In this document: piece after piece, positions 8,795 to 19,265 of the stretch
Layout of the letters: each line of letters starts with the position of its first letter
How positions within the stretch are numbered: the first letter of the stretch is position 1
Source of the DNA: Astrocystis sublimbata
Taxonomy: Eukaryota > Ascomycota > Sordariomycetes > Xylariales > Xylariaceae
Assembly (NCBI GenBank): GCA_022453515.1
Contig: JAJNNY010000014.1
Span: 715,561 to 779,560, forward strand
Direction of reading: 5' to 3'
Length of the DNA stretch: 64,000 bases
Position numbers and translations under genes: made by a program
Notes under the pieces: generated by a model
Told to the model about the DNA's origin: nothing
Databases searched by the model: none
What the model saw: only the letters and a program-made list of their open reading frames with translations

Positions 8795-10360
8795 TCAAGT
8801 CACACCTCCGCCCTCATCCCGTCGAACACACACATCGAACACGCAGTGCCAGACACCAGGCGCAAACGTCTTGACGAGCTCGACATGCTCAACACAGACA
8901 ATTGTCCCAGTTCCTCCATCCTCCTCATCGTCTGTAACATTTCCCTTGCACTTATCACTGCCATTACCCACCCCTCGCGCAAGCGCATACCTAGCGAAAG
9001 CCCCCCGTATCTCTGCCCTCTTCGCATCAATATCCGCCACGCCAACATTCTCATGGACATGGAACCACACGACCTTCGACTCTTGCGCAACCTCCCACGC
9101 CGTCGACCACGAAAGCTGGCTCGAAGGCAGCAAGCCCAGATTAACATGCATAACGTTATTCAACGAGAACGCTCCACCTCCACCTCCACCTCCACCTCCA
9201 TCCTCACCTTCTCCACAAAGAGATTGCCGCTCCCTCGCCAACCGATGCAGTTTCCTCAACACATCCTTCGTGCGCGCATTATCTTGAAGGAACACGACAA
9301 TGGTCTCGTTTCCAGCGAGGACATCGCGCAGCATATCATCATCTTCTTGCGGAGTGAATGAGGATGATGATGGTGATAGTGGAGCCGGCGCAACAACGCG
9401 CACACTCCACCCATTCGCCCCCGCGCCGCGCCGCAGGCCCTCCACGCTCCACGGATTCAATTCCCAGCAGAAGACGCGGAACCCGAGCGTCGCGTAGCTG
9501 AATGCGAAATACCCGATGCCGCCGTATAAGTCGACGGCTATGGCGTTTCTGCGGGCAATTTCGGGGATGTGGCGATGGGGGTGTGGATGTGCATCGAGTT
9601 GAGTCTCGGCTGATGGATGTATTGTTGATGTTGATGTCGATGCTGCTGCGTCGTGAAACGCAAGTAACCTTGCCTTCTCCTTCACATTGCCGCGGCTAAA
9701 CATAGTCGAGCGCGGCGCCCACGTCTGCGTGATGCCGTTCTGTTTGGTAGACACCCAGAAGGCGCGCGCGAAGTCGGCTTCTGTCGGCACTGCACCTACA
9801 CCTGCATCGATGTCCTGGGCCTGCCCTCCATCTACACTTGCACTCTCTAGAGTTTTTTCGGGCCCGAAATCTCCGTATAGCATCCGCAATCCGCCTGGGC
9901 TGCGCAGGATATTCTCGCTTTCTGCTAGTGTAGAGGTCGGTGCTTCCTCGCTGTTGCTTTCCTGGGCGTGCAAAGGTATCCCCTCGTTCACAGCCAGATG
10001 CGTAAGTTTCGTTGCGCCGGCTTTTGAGATTTCGGATAGGATTGATTCCCATAAGGATTGTAGGATGAGGTTTGTGTCATCCCCTTTCTCAGGTGTAGAG
10101 GTGAGATCTACCAGCGCGGCGCGCCACGCCGCGGAGGTAAACGACCCTGCGGGAAGCAGCACCAGGGGCCCGTAGGCCGTCCATCGCTTCGGCGCCTGGG
10201 CGATCAGGTCGCTGACGCTTTGCCGTTCCTTGGCTTGGTTGGGGAGATTCTCGAACCAGGATGTGATGGCGAGCTCGATTGGGTTCCGCTTCTTTGGGCG
10301 GGGAGGCCGCTTTTTGAAGGTGTGAGGTTTCCGATTCTCGTTTGTGTCTTCTGTGGTCAT
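8795..10360 (-). CDS. TRM12: tRNA wybutosine-synthesizing protein 2 (SAM-dependent aminocarboxypropyl transferase)
   Basis: This single-exon gene encodes 521 residues with ATG at 10360. The family transfers the alpha-amino-alpha-carboxypropyl group of S-adenosylmethionine to the tricyclic base at position 37 of tRNA-Phe, a middle step of wybutosine synthesis. The Rossmann SAM site is plain (AVDLYGGIGYFAFSYATLG), followed by the diagnostic FCWELNPWSVEGLRRGA at about residue 300. TWAPRSTMFSRGNVKEKAR precedes it, as in TYW2 proteins. LNNVMHVNLGLLPSS and VVWFHVHENV are also family-like. An uninterrupted Gly run, encoded by a (CCACCT)n-type tract at about 9173-9205, lies in a surface insertion. 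The protein is longer than yeast Trm12 because of Ser/Thr- and Gly-rich inserts. Confidence 0.9.
   Translation of the reverse strand: MTTEDTNENRKPHTFKKRPPRPKKRNPIELAITSWFENLPNQAKERQSVSDLIAQAPKRWTAYGPLVLLPAGSFTSAAWRAALVDLTSTPEKGDDTNLILQSLWESILSEISKAGATKLTHLAVNEGIPLHAQESNSEEAPTSTLAESENILRSPGGLRMLYGDFGPEKTLESASVDGGQAQDIDAGVGAVPTEADFARAFWVSTKQNGITQTWAPRSTMFSRGNVKEKARLLAFHDAAASTSTSTIHPSAETQLDAHPHPHRHIPEIARRNAIAVDLYGGIGYFAFSYATLGFRVFCWELNPWSVEGLRRGAGANGWSVRVVAPAPLSPSSSSFTPQEDDDMLRDVLAGNETIVVFLQDNARTKDVLRKLHRLARERQSLCGEGEDGGGGGGGGGAFSLNNVMHVNLGLLPSSQLSWSTAWEVAQESKVVWFHVHENVGVADIDAKRAEIRGAFARYALARGVGNGSDKCKGNVTDDEEDGGTGTIVCVEHVELVKTFAPGVWHCVFDVCVRRDEGGGVT
9173..9205 (-). repeat. Trinucleotide/hexanucleotide tract encoding polyglycine in TYW2
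   Basis: The plus strand reads as repeated CCACCT units, so the gene strand reads AGGTGG and encodes about ten Gly in a row. It lies in a non-conserved insertion of TYW2, so length changes are probably tolerated. Confidence 0.8.
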
Positions 10361-11164
10361 GGTGGGATGGGATGAGTTGGGGTGTGGAATCGGGTTGAAA
10401 AGCTAGGTACACTTAGTGCATGGTGGGGGTGGGGGGAGGGGTTCATGGGCGGTGAATGACGCTTGTTGGTGGGCAGGTGTGACCCCATTTGGGAGGAATT
10501 ACCCTGTGAAGTTTCAAGAGCTGGAATTTGCAATTCTCTACCATTGTGTACTAGTAGTTGTAATTCCAACAGAGGATACAATATTTTCTAAGGTATCTCA
10601 CGATATTGGATACCTAGAAACAAATGAAAGTGTTAAATAAGTAATGATTGCGATGGAGTATTATACTGGCAGTGTTTATTTGTCATTTATGCCTGCTGGC
10701 AATGTTTTTCTTCAAGAATTTGTTTAAATGCAAAACAGGGATTGATTAAGAGCCATCACATTGAAATTGCAAACTATTGCATACATTCTCAATGTTTGGT
10801 AACTTGAATGAAGCACAAAAATACATGTATGGCTTGAGTTGAGTTTCTGGTTATATCAGATTACGAAATGTGTCTTCTCGAGAATACAAGCGTCTTTCAG
10901 ATGAATTGATCGCTGCGAGCTATCTCATTGATGCCCTTTGTATGGCGACGCGGTGCGCAGTCATGTGGCTAATAGCGCAGAAACCAACGTTTCTCATGTC
11001 TTGTAGATATCGAGATCCTAGTGCATGACGTGGGTTGGAAATTGGTAGGATGGACGCATACGTATAAATCGCATTTCGACATCTCAGCTGATCCTATTAC
11101 AGTAGATAATATCTAATACCCACGGGAATACACTCTGTTATTGCTCTCGCTTTTCTCAGTTTTC

Positions 11165-11557
11165 TCAGTTGTCTGCATGCGCCTCATCGCTATTTATTTG
11201 CGCAGCATAGATTAATTGACGACAAGAGTGAAACTGTATTAAGTGTACGAACAAGATAGATATTTCTTGCGATATTATCCCACCTTCGGCTCTTAGGTAA
11301 TTCTTTGTCACCTCGAGAAGATAAGCATCTGCCACGGCTGCATAATCCTCGACACTCAAACTCGGCAGAAGCTCAACCTGACCATATGCATCATTGTGGA
11401 ATCCATCGCAGGTGACCCCAACGCTCTTGACGTGACCAAGCAGTTTCGCGCTTCTCATGTGTATCAAAGCTCCAACCGAGACTGAGAGTGAACAAGAGAC
11501 CTTACAGGACACAGCGAGGTTCGGATGCCAGCCGCTAGCATGTGAAAATACATCCAT
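11165..11557 (-). CDS. Doubtful hypothetical ORF
   Basis: The open frame encodes 130 residues from ATG at 11557. I do not recognise a family. The segment PSLSVEDYAAVADAYLLEVTKNYLRAEGG reads like a helical protein segment rather than random translation, whereas both ends look non-coding. It could be an exon of a decayed gene. It has no neighbours within 1 kb that would suggest a role. Confidence 0.2.
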   Translation of the reverse strand: MDVFSHASGWHPNLAVSCKVSCSLSVSVGALIHMRSAKLLGHVKSVGVTCDGFHNDAYGQVELLPSLSVEDYAAVADAYLLEVTKNYLRAEGGIISQEISILFVHLIQFHSCRQLIYAAQINSDEAHADN

Positions 11558-12660
11558 CTCAGGGCACAGAAGCTGAAGCCGAAGCTGACGCTATAGCTCT
11601 ATCTACATGTGCAATCACAAGCTCAAGGACTACCATTCACAAGCCACTCCATCTCGGGGTTTCGGACCTGACTTAATGAACCTAGGTAAGACGGGACAGC
11701 AAGGTGGGCAACTCGAAGCCAAGCTGCCAAGTAGCCAAGTACACAGGCGAGCACAGGTGACAGGATAACCCACTCCGTTTCCGTTTCCGTCCGCGGAAAG
11801 CAAGCATGAAGGTAAATCGGAACAGAAAGCTGAAGAGGAAATAGATATTTGGGTCTGGGGTTCTCTCTAGCGAGTCTGGGGCAGCCCGTCCTCGCCCGTC
11901 CCCATACTCTCTTCCCCGCGAAAGCTAGAGATATAGCCCGGGATAGTACGTTGATCTCCCCAATCCTTTTGGTCGACTAGCATATCTAGCTTGTGCCTAT
12001 CCTCCTCTACTTGTTACTTACTATTGGCATAGTCTAACAGTTTAGCCTTAGACTGGGTGTGTCAGGACGATAATCTTGCTATGTAGATCAATAGAGTGAT
12101 CAGTTTCACCCAATCACATCACAACCCGTACGCGCCCGAAGCCCTTTCCCACTCTAACCCGAAATCACATGTCGTGCACGTCGTGTCGTGTCATGCCTCC
12201 CCCAGACCGGACGAGTGAAGGTTGGGGCTTGGCGCATCCGTCGCATGGGCGGAACGGATGTCTTGGCGGGGCGCTTTACTTGACTTTACTCTACCTTACT
12301 TTACCCAACTTTACTTAGTATGATACAGATCGATGATGCAAAGCAGCAGGCTCCAGGGAAGCTAAGGTTTTGAGTCAACAGCGTGCTTGTATGTGCGGTT
12401 TTCTGTAGAGCATCTACTGTAAGCTGCTCAATAGTAATCAGTAGTAGAGAAAGAAGTACGTGTATGTATGTGTAGGTAGACAGGCTGTGGATGAGCAAGG
12501 GCAATAGCACCGATATTCCGAAATCGCAATCGCATCATCTGTTTGCGGATGACAACGGAGGCCGCATTATTAATACCCATGTGTCGAACGTGTGGGGTGG
12601 CATCTAGGCAACTAGGCTGCCCCAGTGCACTGGGGACGGAAACCCAGGAAACCACATGCT

Positions 12661-12690
12661 GCTTTACCTTACCTTACCTTGCCTTACCGG
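12661..12690 (+). repeat. TTACC-type short tandem repeat
   Basis: Four to five near-perfect TTACC units follow each other (CTTTACCTTACCTTACCTTGCC). A related TTTACT/CTTTAC-rich stretch lies at about 12278-12316. They are simple-sequence DNA in the gene-poor region. Confidence 0.7.
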
Positions 12691-14604
12691 ACTCCGGAGG
12701 TGAAGAGCATAGTATAATCCACCTGGGCAGCAATTTGGCAGGGAGCGAAACCTTAGGGACGGTCCAATGGCCTGATCATCCAGTCAGAACAGGAGATCAG
12801 CAAGCGCGCGTCGGCCGTTGGGCATTGAGTGGTTCTGAGCGGGGTTACATAGAAGCAAGCCCTCCGCATTGTGTGAAGTTTGGGTCAGGGTTGGGGGAAT
12901 GGGGGGTTGCAGGTGAAAGTACCAGTCGAGCCATTTGCCAGTCCGTGCTTCACATGCAACTAGGTTTCTGATCCCTTGGTTTGATAAGACGTCTAGACAG
13001 ACAGAGACACCTTGATTACCTGCTTTTGCCTACCTACGTACGGAGTTTAATACACACCGCTGGCTTCATGATCGTAAGATCTTTGTTCCAGCGGCTCCGG
13101 TTTAGGGAGCTCCAGCTCCGACTTTCCGTGCTTACATATTATCGTATCGTGTCGTATCGTACACAGACTTGCGTTTATGTATGTACATGCAAGCTTCCTT
13201 CGTCCGATGGCTGCATCTTGTCATACGTATCCAATCAATGCTAATTAATTAATGTCCCCAGTAAGGATATACAAGCAAAATGAGAAGTGGCAAAACACAA
13301 TAGAATCGCAATTGGCCATTTGCAATAACAACAACAACGACAACAGCATATTCATTCGACTAAACTAGTATTGTGCGTTTGCCAAAATGCTTATTGGAGC
13401 TCGGCAAGCAATAAACCCTGCCCATAGTATCATACCATACCATTAGATCCATTCCCATATTGTCCGTTCGTCTATCGCAAGTCAGTAGTAGATCTCGTTC
13501 GACCTACAATCCCGTAACCCCGTAGCGCCACCCCCACTTGCTTACCTACATACGAGATAGTGCGTGCTTCTCCGAGAATTGCCATGATTGCTGAGCTATT
13601 CCACCTGTTCACACCATGGAACAACCAAAAGTAGGATGTAGCGGACTTAAGGCAGCCTGAAGCGTGGCGTGCGGCATGCAATGGCAGGGGTGGGCAGAGG
13701 TGGTGTGTGTGGCAGACAGTATTCGATACTGTGCACTACATGTCCTCGAGAGTCGCGGGAACTTCTGACTTGGGCTTGCTTCTGTTGATAATAACACCCA
13801 CTTTGAAGTCTGTGCAGCCAGCCCACCCATTCCATATGGAAAGCTTCTAGAACAATTGATGCGAATTATTGTTGTACAAGATTGATACTTCAGGCAACAG
13901 GTGGTGCTTCTTCAGATCTGGGTGTCCCGAAACGAAGTATTTCAAGCATTTCTTAAGAGGGACCCAGAACTTTGATATTAAACGTAGGGGTGGCCTGGCC
14001 TTCAGCTGAGTCTATTGCGACCTTTTCCTTCCATGTCACGGTCTCCCTTACTCTCTTCCTTTTGTCTTACAGCATCCTCAAATCAACGGTCCATAGGCCC
14101 GCTCATTATCTTGGCGTTTAGCGTCTAGTATTCGTGTCATGCAACAGAGGTCTATATAAAAACCAAGTTTCATCACGAACATTGACCGATGTACTAGAGC
14201 TACCGCACCTGCAAAATGCACTGCTCGTAAGGCTATGATGCATTGCCTGCATAGGTACCACAACAGATCGACCACGATGAAAAGACTTGCCGGTTTGACT
14301 GCAATCCATGCTCCATTGACGCGACAGCACTGCTTAGCCTAAGCTCAGACCTTGTCTTGATACATCGAATCACGGGCAAATAGACCGAAGCAGTGGAGGC
14401 GTAACGTCAATTCATGCTTATTTATTCATGTGTGCAGAAGAACCATTTTGAAAACCCGCCGGAGACCCCTGGACTCATCCAGCTGCCTAAGTCACCTGCG
14501 ACTAGTACGCCGAAATCCAGTATAATATGGTTCGCAATCGGGTACATGCACTTAACGCCATCCCATGGATCAACCTTTCTACACCACGACCACTGTCGTT
14601 CTCT

Positions 14605-15798
14605 TCACTTCTTCTTGGACACACCGACGGTACGACCGCGGCGGCCCGTTGTCTTGGTGTGCTGTCCACGCACACGGAGAGTCCAGTAGTGACGGAGACC
14701 ACGGTGGGCGCGGATCTTCTTCAGGCGCTCGATATCTTCACGGAGCTTGCTGTCAACAGCGGACGAGATGGCGTGGGTGTTCTGGCCGGTGACGATGTCA
14801 CGTTGTCGGTTAAGGACTATCGCATTGTCAGCATTTCTGGTTCCGAGGTTTGACAGGAGTTGACGTCGGAAGACTTACACCAAGCGGGGATCTTGTATGC
14901 ACCGGGGTCCTTGACGATCTGGACGACACGCTCGAGCTCTTCGGCGGTGAGCTCACCAGCACTGGTGATTGCATTAGGAGTCTGTCCGTTCGAGTCTTGG
15001 ATCATTTTCACGACTTACCGCTTGTTCTTGTCGATATCAGCCTTCTTGAGGATCAAGTCGGCGAAACGAGGACCAATACCCTTGATGGAGGTCAAGGAGT
15101 CTGAGCAAGGTTAGTGACTGCATGCACTAAACTAGAAATATCGTAGAGTTGCATTGTCAAGAATCTCCAACGAATTCTTGACTGAGGCGCGACATAGGAG
15201 TGTACGCACAAAGGGCCTTTTGCTTTCCGTCAACATTGGTGTTGCTTTAACCGCAGTCAGTAAATGCCATATACCAAGGTCGCGTGGTCGAAATCGTGAT
15301 GAGCGATCGCGCAGAAATCGAGACAGGGTTGCCATACAGTAGACGGATAATGAACTGGAAGTTCGACTTCTCCCCCGAGACGAGCGACTATGTGACATGT
15401 CAGTACTGGTGCAACTTTCGAATGTACTGCGATGTCCAAGGCCGCGTGTTTCCTGTCGCAAATGCTCGATCGCCGCGCCACTGCTCGTTTGAAAGTCGTA
15501 AATGCCCGGGTATGTTGATCCTCAGCAACTTGCCGTCGTAGCTCGTTGCAGCATTGTCGGATGAATTCGCACAGAATGCGCATTTCTCGAAGAAGCGAAT
15601 AATGCGGGCGTGAGGTGCATGGCGGAAAGTCGAGCCGTTCCATCTGTACGGACGGAGGTGATCAAATCGTTTGGTGGCGACACGGCGGCAGCGGCAGCGG
15701 CGAGCAGGCAACACGGTTATGTCGAGAATTTGGTCCAGGAAACAGCGAAGCGATCGGAAGCCATCGAATAGAATGCGCGGTGATATTGGACTCACCAT
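14605..15798 (-). CDS. RPS18: 40S ribosomal protein S18 (uS13)
   Basis: Six exons assemble to 154 residues: 15796-15798 (the ATG alone), 15338-15387, 15210-15244, 15019-15100, 14879-14961 and 14605-14816. All introns have GT..AG ends (408, 93, 109, 57 and 62 bp), and every split codon restores a conserved residue. The protein begins [14 protein letters not shown] and continues [21 protein letters not shown], the helix-two-turn-helix core of uS13, then [17 protein letters not shown] and [12 protein letters not shown]. It ends with the invariant basic tail ([20 protein letters not shown], then [18 protein letters not shown]). uS13 sits in the head of the small ribosomal subunit, at the bridges to the large subunit and near the P-site tRNA. 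The long first intron right after ATG is common in ribosomal protein genes and may aid expression. Confidence 0.95.
15388..15795 (-). other. 408-bp first intron of RPS18
   Basis: The intron starts GTGAGT directly after the ATG codon and ends ATAG. It is four or more times longer than the other introns of the gene. Ribosomal protein introns sometimes host snoRNAs; I looked for C/D boxes and saw no convincing box C, so none is called. Confidence 0.75.
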
Positions 15799-17789
15799 GG
15801 TGACGATTTGTGGTGTGGTTGACTGTCGATGGAAAGAGAGCGTCACACCACCAACTAGGAACTTTGACGATTTTTGGTAGAGGCTTAGGTTTCCTGTGTG
15901 TGCGCGTTGCCGGCCTGGCGTCAAAGCTTTTCCGAGTCCGATGGTGTGTGGTGGATTTGATTGGGTCGTCTCCCAGAGGCGGGGGGCTGCCCTAGTGGAG
16001 TACGTCTTGCTTATCTTATCGCAACAGCCGCCAGTCTGCATTCGTCTGCCTTCGACCCCTCCTTCGCGCCCGTTGTGGCTTCTCATTTGTGGCTGCGCTG
16101 TAAGTCGTGCCTTGGCCAACCTTCGAAATATTCTCTTCTCGTCAATCATCCGAACCCATTCCCAGGCTCAAGGACTTTGACTTCCCTTGCATCTGACATG
16201 TGCTCAATCCTGTCGCAATTTCCCAAAATTTACCACCCTCTGAAATTTCCAGATAACATATAACGCCCGGGGCCGTGATAGTTAATTACAATAGTAGCAA
16301 ATCATTTGCGGTGAACCGTAAGTCGCATTCGAGTGCCCCTCATCTCGACAAAGAGCAGACCTGCAAAATTTTAAGTAGGCAGAAATTGGGAATCCAAGAT
16401 AACCGAGTCAGCTTTCAAGCATAAGGTTCTACATTAACCACATATCATAGACGGTCCAACTGCTTGTTGAGAGTGTTGAACTTGACTAATTGGCAATAAC
16501 AAAGCCCTCCAAAAGGTAGCTCGCTTGCCGCAGTTTTGTGCTATTCTTCCCAAGGCTCGTCACGCCAACCTCGAGCAAGAAAGGTAGCATTTGTGTGTTC
16601 CCTATAGGAAATCTTGGTAGTACATTTATATAAAAGCATGTCCGCTGCCATGAGCTCGGCAATCTCGGAGGGCTAAACTGATGTAGGCAAGTCGAGCCTT
16701 AGACGGAATTTGGGTATTGCAAATGCCGGACCCGTTGCTTACTTGATGTCGATTTTTCTGCTAAAGCCAGCGGTTTGTCATGGTGTTTAGTGATCCGTTG
16801 CTTTCTTATCAACGTCATTTTCCCTCGAAAATAATTTCCCTTGTGTCAATTATGACAGAGTTTTCTCTTTCATTCGCACCCCAGACCCTGGATGGTCATC
16901 GAGAATTTTCAGCATCCTTCACATTAGGAGATTATAATATGATAACCGATTGTTGGTGGTATTAGAAAACAAATGCATCGACGGTGGTATCTGGTACAAG
17001 TGGAGGGTTGCAGCCTGCGCTGGGTGCACGGTGCGGCAAGCATACCACTCGAGCCAGTGCCTCAGCTAGGCCGGTTGTAGATAAGCTTCGCTTAGAGGTG
17101 CCATGGATGCATGGCCCTTAGTCCGAAGCCGCAGGCTGCGGTGGGGAATCAGACCAGGGGAACCCCAGCTCCCCACCGCATGGTCGCGCGACGTTCTTTG
17201 CTGGCTTTACTGTGATACAGACTTGACTGCTTACCTATTTACACACCCGGAACCGCCCGTCCTCCTCCCTCCATCATTCCATTATAATCCTCCTCTTGAA
17301 CACGCTCCTCCCACATTCTCTGGCCATTTATCTTGCATACCAAATACCACCCTTGCTACGTGCCTCTTCTCTAGACATAACTTGCTTGAAAGTCATTGCA
17401 TACCTCTCGCCTGCCTAGATCTACGTAACTTCGCTACCTATCGCATCGATCCCAAAGTGCATCCGAAACAAAGCCTAAAAAATTCACCAACACAACGAGA
17501 CTAGCTTGCGATATTATTCCCAAACTGCGTCTGCCGGTCCACATCCGTCATTTTACCAATCCGTGTTCCTCTGCCGCGCACCTTTACGAGGTCCAACACG
17601 ACTATATGCGTTTCAGGGATTGTTGACAACTCCAATTCAACTGAGTCTGCAGAAATTGCGCCCGAGCCCTGGTTTCTTGTGCCAGTTTGCTCATTCGACT
17701 ACCAAACTCACAAGCGAGTCGGACACAGTCACCAGACATCCATTCAGTCTTTTCTATTTCCTTCGATACCCCTCAGATAATACCCAACC
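15799..17789. promoter_or_regulatory. 2-kb divergent spacer between RPS18 and KGD4
   Basis: The two flanking genes diverge, so both promoters lie here. Pyrimidine-rich leader DNA occupies about 17240-17790, upstream of KGD4. A perfect 11-bp inverted repeat lies at 17137-17180. Open frames within the leader (17103-17847) show no recognisable domain and probably reflect CT-rich composition. Confidence 0.5.
17137..17180 (+). repeat. 11-bp inverted repeat with 22-nt loop
   Basis: TGCGGTGGGGA at 17137-17147 is the exact reverse complement of TCCCCACCGCA at 17170-17180. The loop itself contains GGGG..CCCC, so a longer hairpin can form. It lies 0.6 kb upstream of the KGD4 start. It could be a protein-binding palindrome or a transposon footprint; I cannot tell which. 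Confidence 0.6.
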
Positions 17790-18267
17790 ATGTTCGCGAC
17801 ACGAGCTCTCCGACAGGCCGCCGCCCACGCTGAGCGCACGCCCCTAATCCGCTTCATCGGCAAGCGAGAGATTCCTTGTACGTACTTGCAGCAGACGGTG
17901 CACGCCTCAAGCTCAAACCGCGAAATTCTCAGCCGTTGCCTTTCTTTGTTACTAACGTGTGCCCGCAGCCAACGTCGACCACAGCCCTCACCCCCACCCT
18001 GCCTCCCCAACCGGCTCTCTCCCCACCAACTTTGGCCAAGGCTCAGGCAACTCGCACGCGAGCTTCTCCTCATACCGCGACTCGGCCCAGCAACACGGAC
18101 CTCTGCGCAAGTCCCTAGGTGCCTCGCCCGCCTCCAAACTCGGCCCCGTAGAGGCGGCCAAGGGCCAGTACTTCGACCGCAATGATCTCCCCCAGCGCTT
18201 CCGCCGCACACCTCTCACGGCTGCCGAGATCGAAGCCATCGAGTCGGGTGGAGCTGCTTACATCTGA
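17790..18267 (+). CDS. KGD4: Alpha-ketoglutarate dehydrogenase subunit 4 (YMR31/MRPS36 family)
   Basis: Two exons, 17790-17877 and 17969-18267, encode 128 residues. The 91-bp intron has GTACGT, an ACTAAC branch site at 17951 and a CAG end. The N-terminus (MFATRALRQAAAHAERTPLI) is a basic, amphipathic mitochondrial presequence. The family core follows: IRFIGKREIP, then VDHSPHPHPASP, LPTNFG, and the C-terminal YFDRNDLPQRFRRTPLTAAE. Yeast Ymr31 was first listed as a mitochondrial small-subunit ribosomal protein and was later shown to tether the E3 subunit to the alpha-ketoglutarate dehydrogenase core in the mitochondrial matrix. The same role is likely here. The gene diverges from RPS18. Confidence 0.88.
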
Positions 18268-19265
18268 GTGAAGGGTGCGGAGGGAGTTGGGTGACACAAG
18301 AGAGCAAATGACGTCGTTTTAGAAATGAAGGATGAAAAACGCTGTACGACCATGACATCACATCACAAAAGGCGGCTTAGCAATGATTACACGAGGAAGT
18401 ACCACTTCTAATGACTTCGGGACGGCCGGCACCGTCGAGACGAGCCTCGAAAGAAGGACGTTGACGGTGGACGGGTAGTGCACTTCAGGCACGGGCAAAG
18501 CAGACCAAATGATCTGCGTGTACCTATATCGCTCGCTCATGACTTTCAACACAAGCATGGGGCGGGGGGGAGGCCTAGATTGCTTTCGGACGACAACACA
18601 TGGGTATATCCTATTGTCCGGCAGTGGCGGATCTGCATACGTAGATGACGATAGAGCCCTCGTCTTCTCAACGACTTGGGCATGTAGATGATCAGATTAT
18701 AAATATTGACATTTCATCGTACTACAGTCGCATTCTTCCTCCATATCGCGGTGATTAGCCGCTCCGTCATTGAGAGTGGGTTTGATGACTTTAAGAACTA
18801 AACCATGGAGCTTGGCCATTGCCCAATATTCAACTTGTCTGCTTCCGTCAAAATTACCTAAGTTTCGATTGAACAAAGCATCCAAGCTCTGCTCAGTAGG
18901 AACATAAAATAATTTCTCTGTTTTGTCGCATTATATTGCGAGAGTTTCTCTAATTGTACTCGTCAATGTCCTTGCCAGAAGCACATTGTTAACCAAAAAT
19001 TGGAACCTTCCGATGTGCATCATATAATACCTTCGGATGGATCAGGCCTATTGGGCAACCGGCCTGCAGGCCCTCCGGATCCCGTGATTTCGCGATCGCC
19101 GGGGGGTCGAATGAATTTCACATGGGGAAAAAAGTACCCCGCGTCATAGCTCCTGCAAGTTTAGGTAACTTTACCTAAACGCGCCGCGCGACAACCCTCC
19201 TCAGCTACCAATTGCAGTTGCACACATCCATCATCCTCGAAACACCTACTTCACCATCCCTCCAC
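18268..19265. other. Spacer between KGD4 and PNKP
   Basis: This 1-kb stretch contains the KGD4 3' flank and the PNKP promoter. I see no supported gene. GC-rich DNA with CCGG motifs occurs around 19055-19110. Confidence 0.5.

Larger units (their letters stand above)
10361..14604. other. 4.2-kb gene-poor region
   Basis: No conserved gene can be supported in this stretch. AT-rich DNA occupies 10560-11170. TTACC/TTACT-rich stretches occur near 12278-12316 and 12661-12690. A 130-codon open frame at 11165-11557 on the minus strand is the only one of any size (separate entry). Several stop-free frames near 12543-13830 are short and without recognisable features. I looked for tRNA-like boxes and found none. 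This could be an old transposon graveyard, a site of an unrecognised non-coding RNA, or simple spacer. Confidence 0.5.

Noticed and set aside
8777..9361. Long plus-strand open frames opposite TYW2.
   Set aside because: They run antisense to a well-conserved gene and contain Pro/Ser/Thr-rich shadow sequence.
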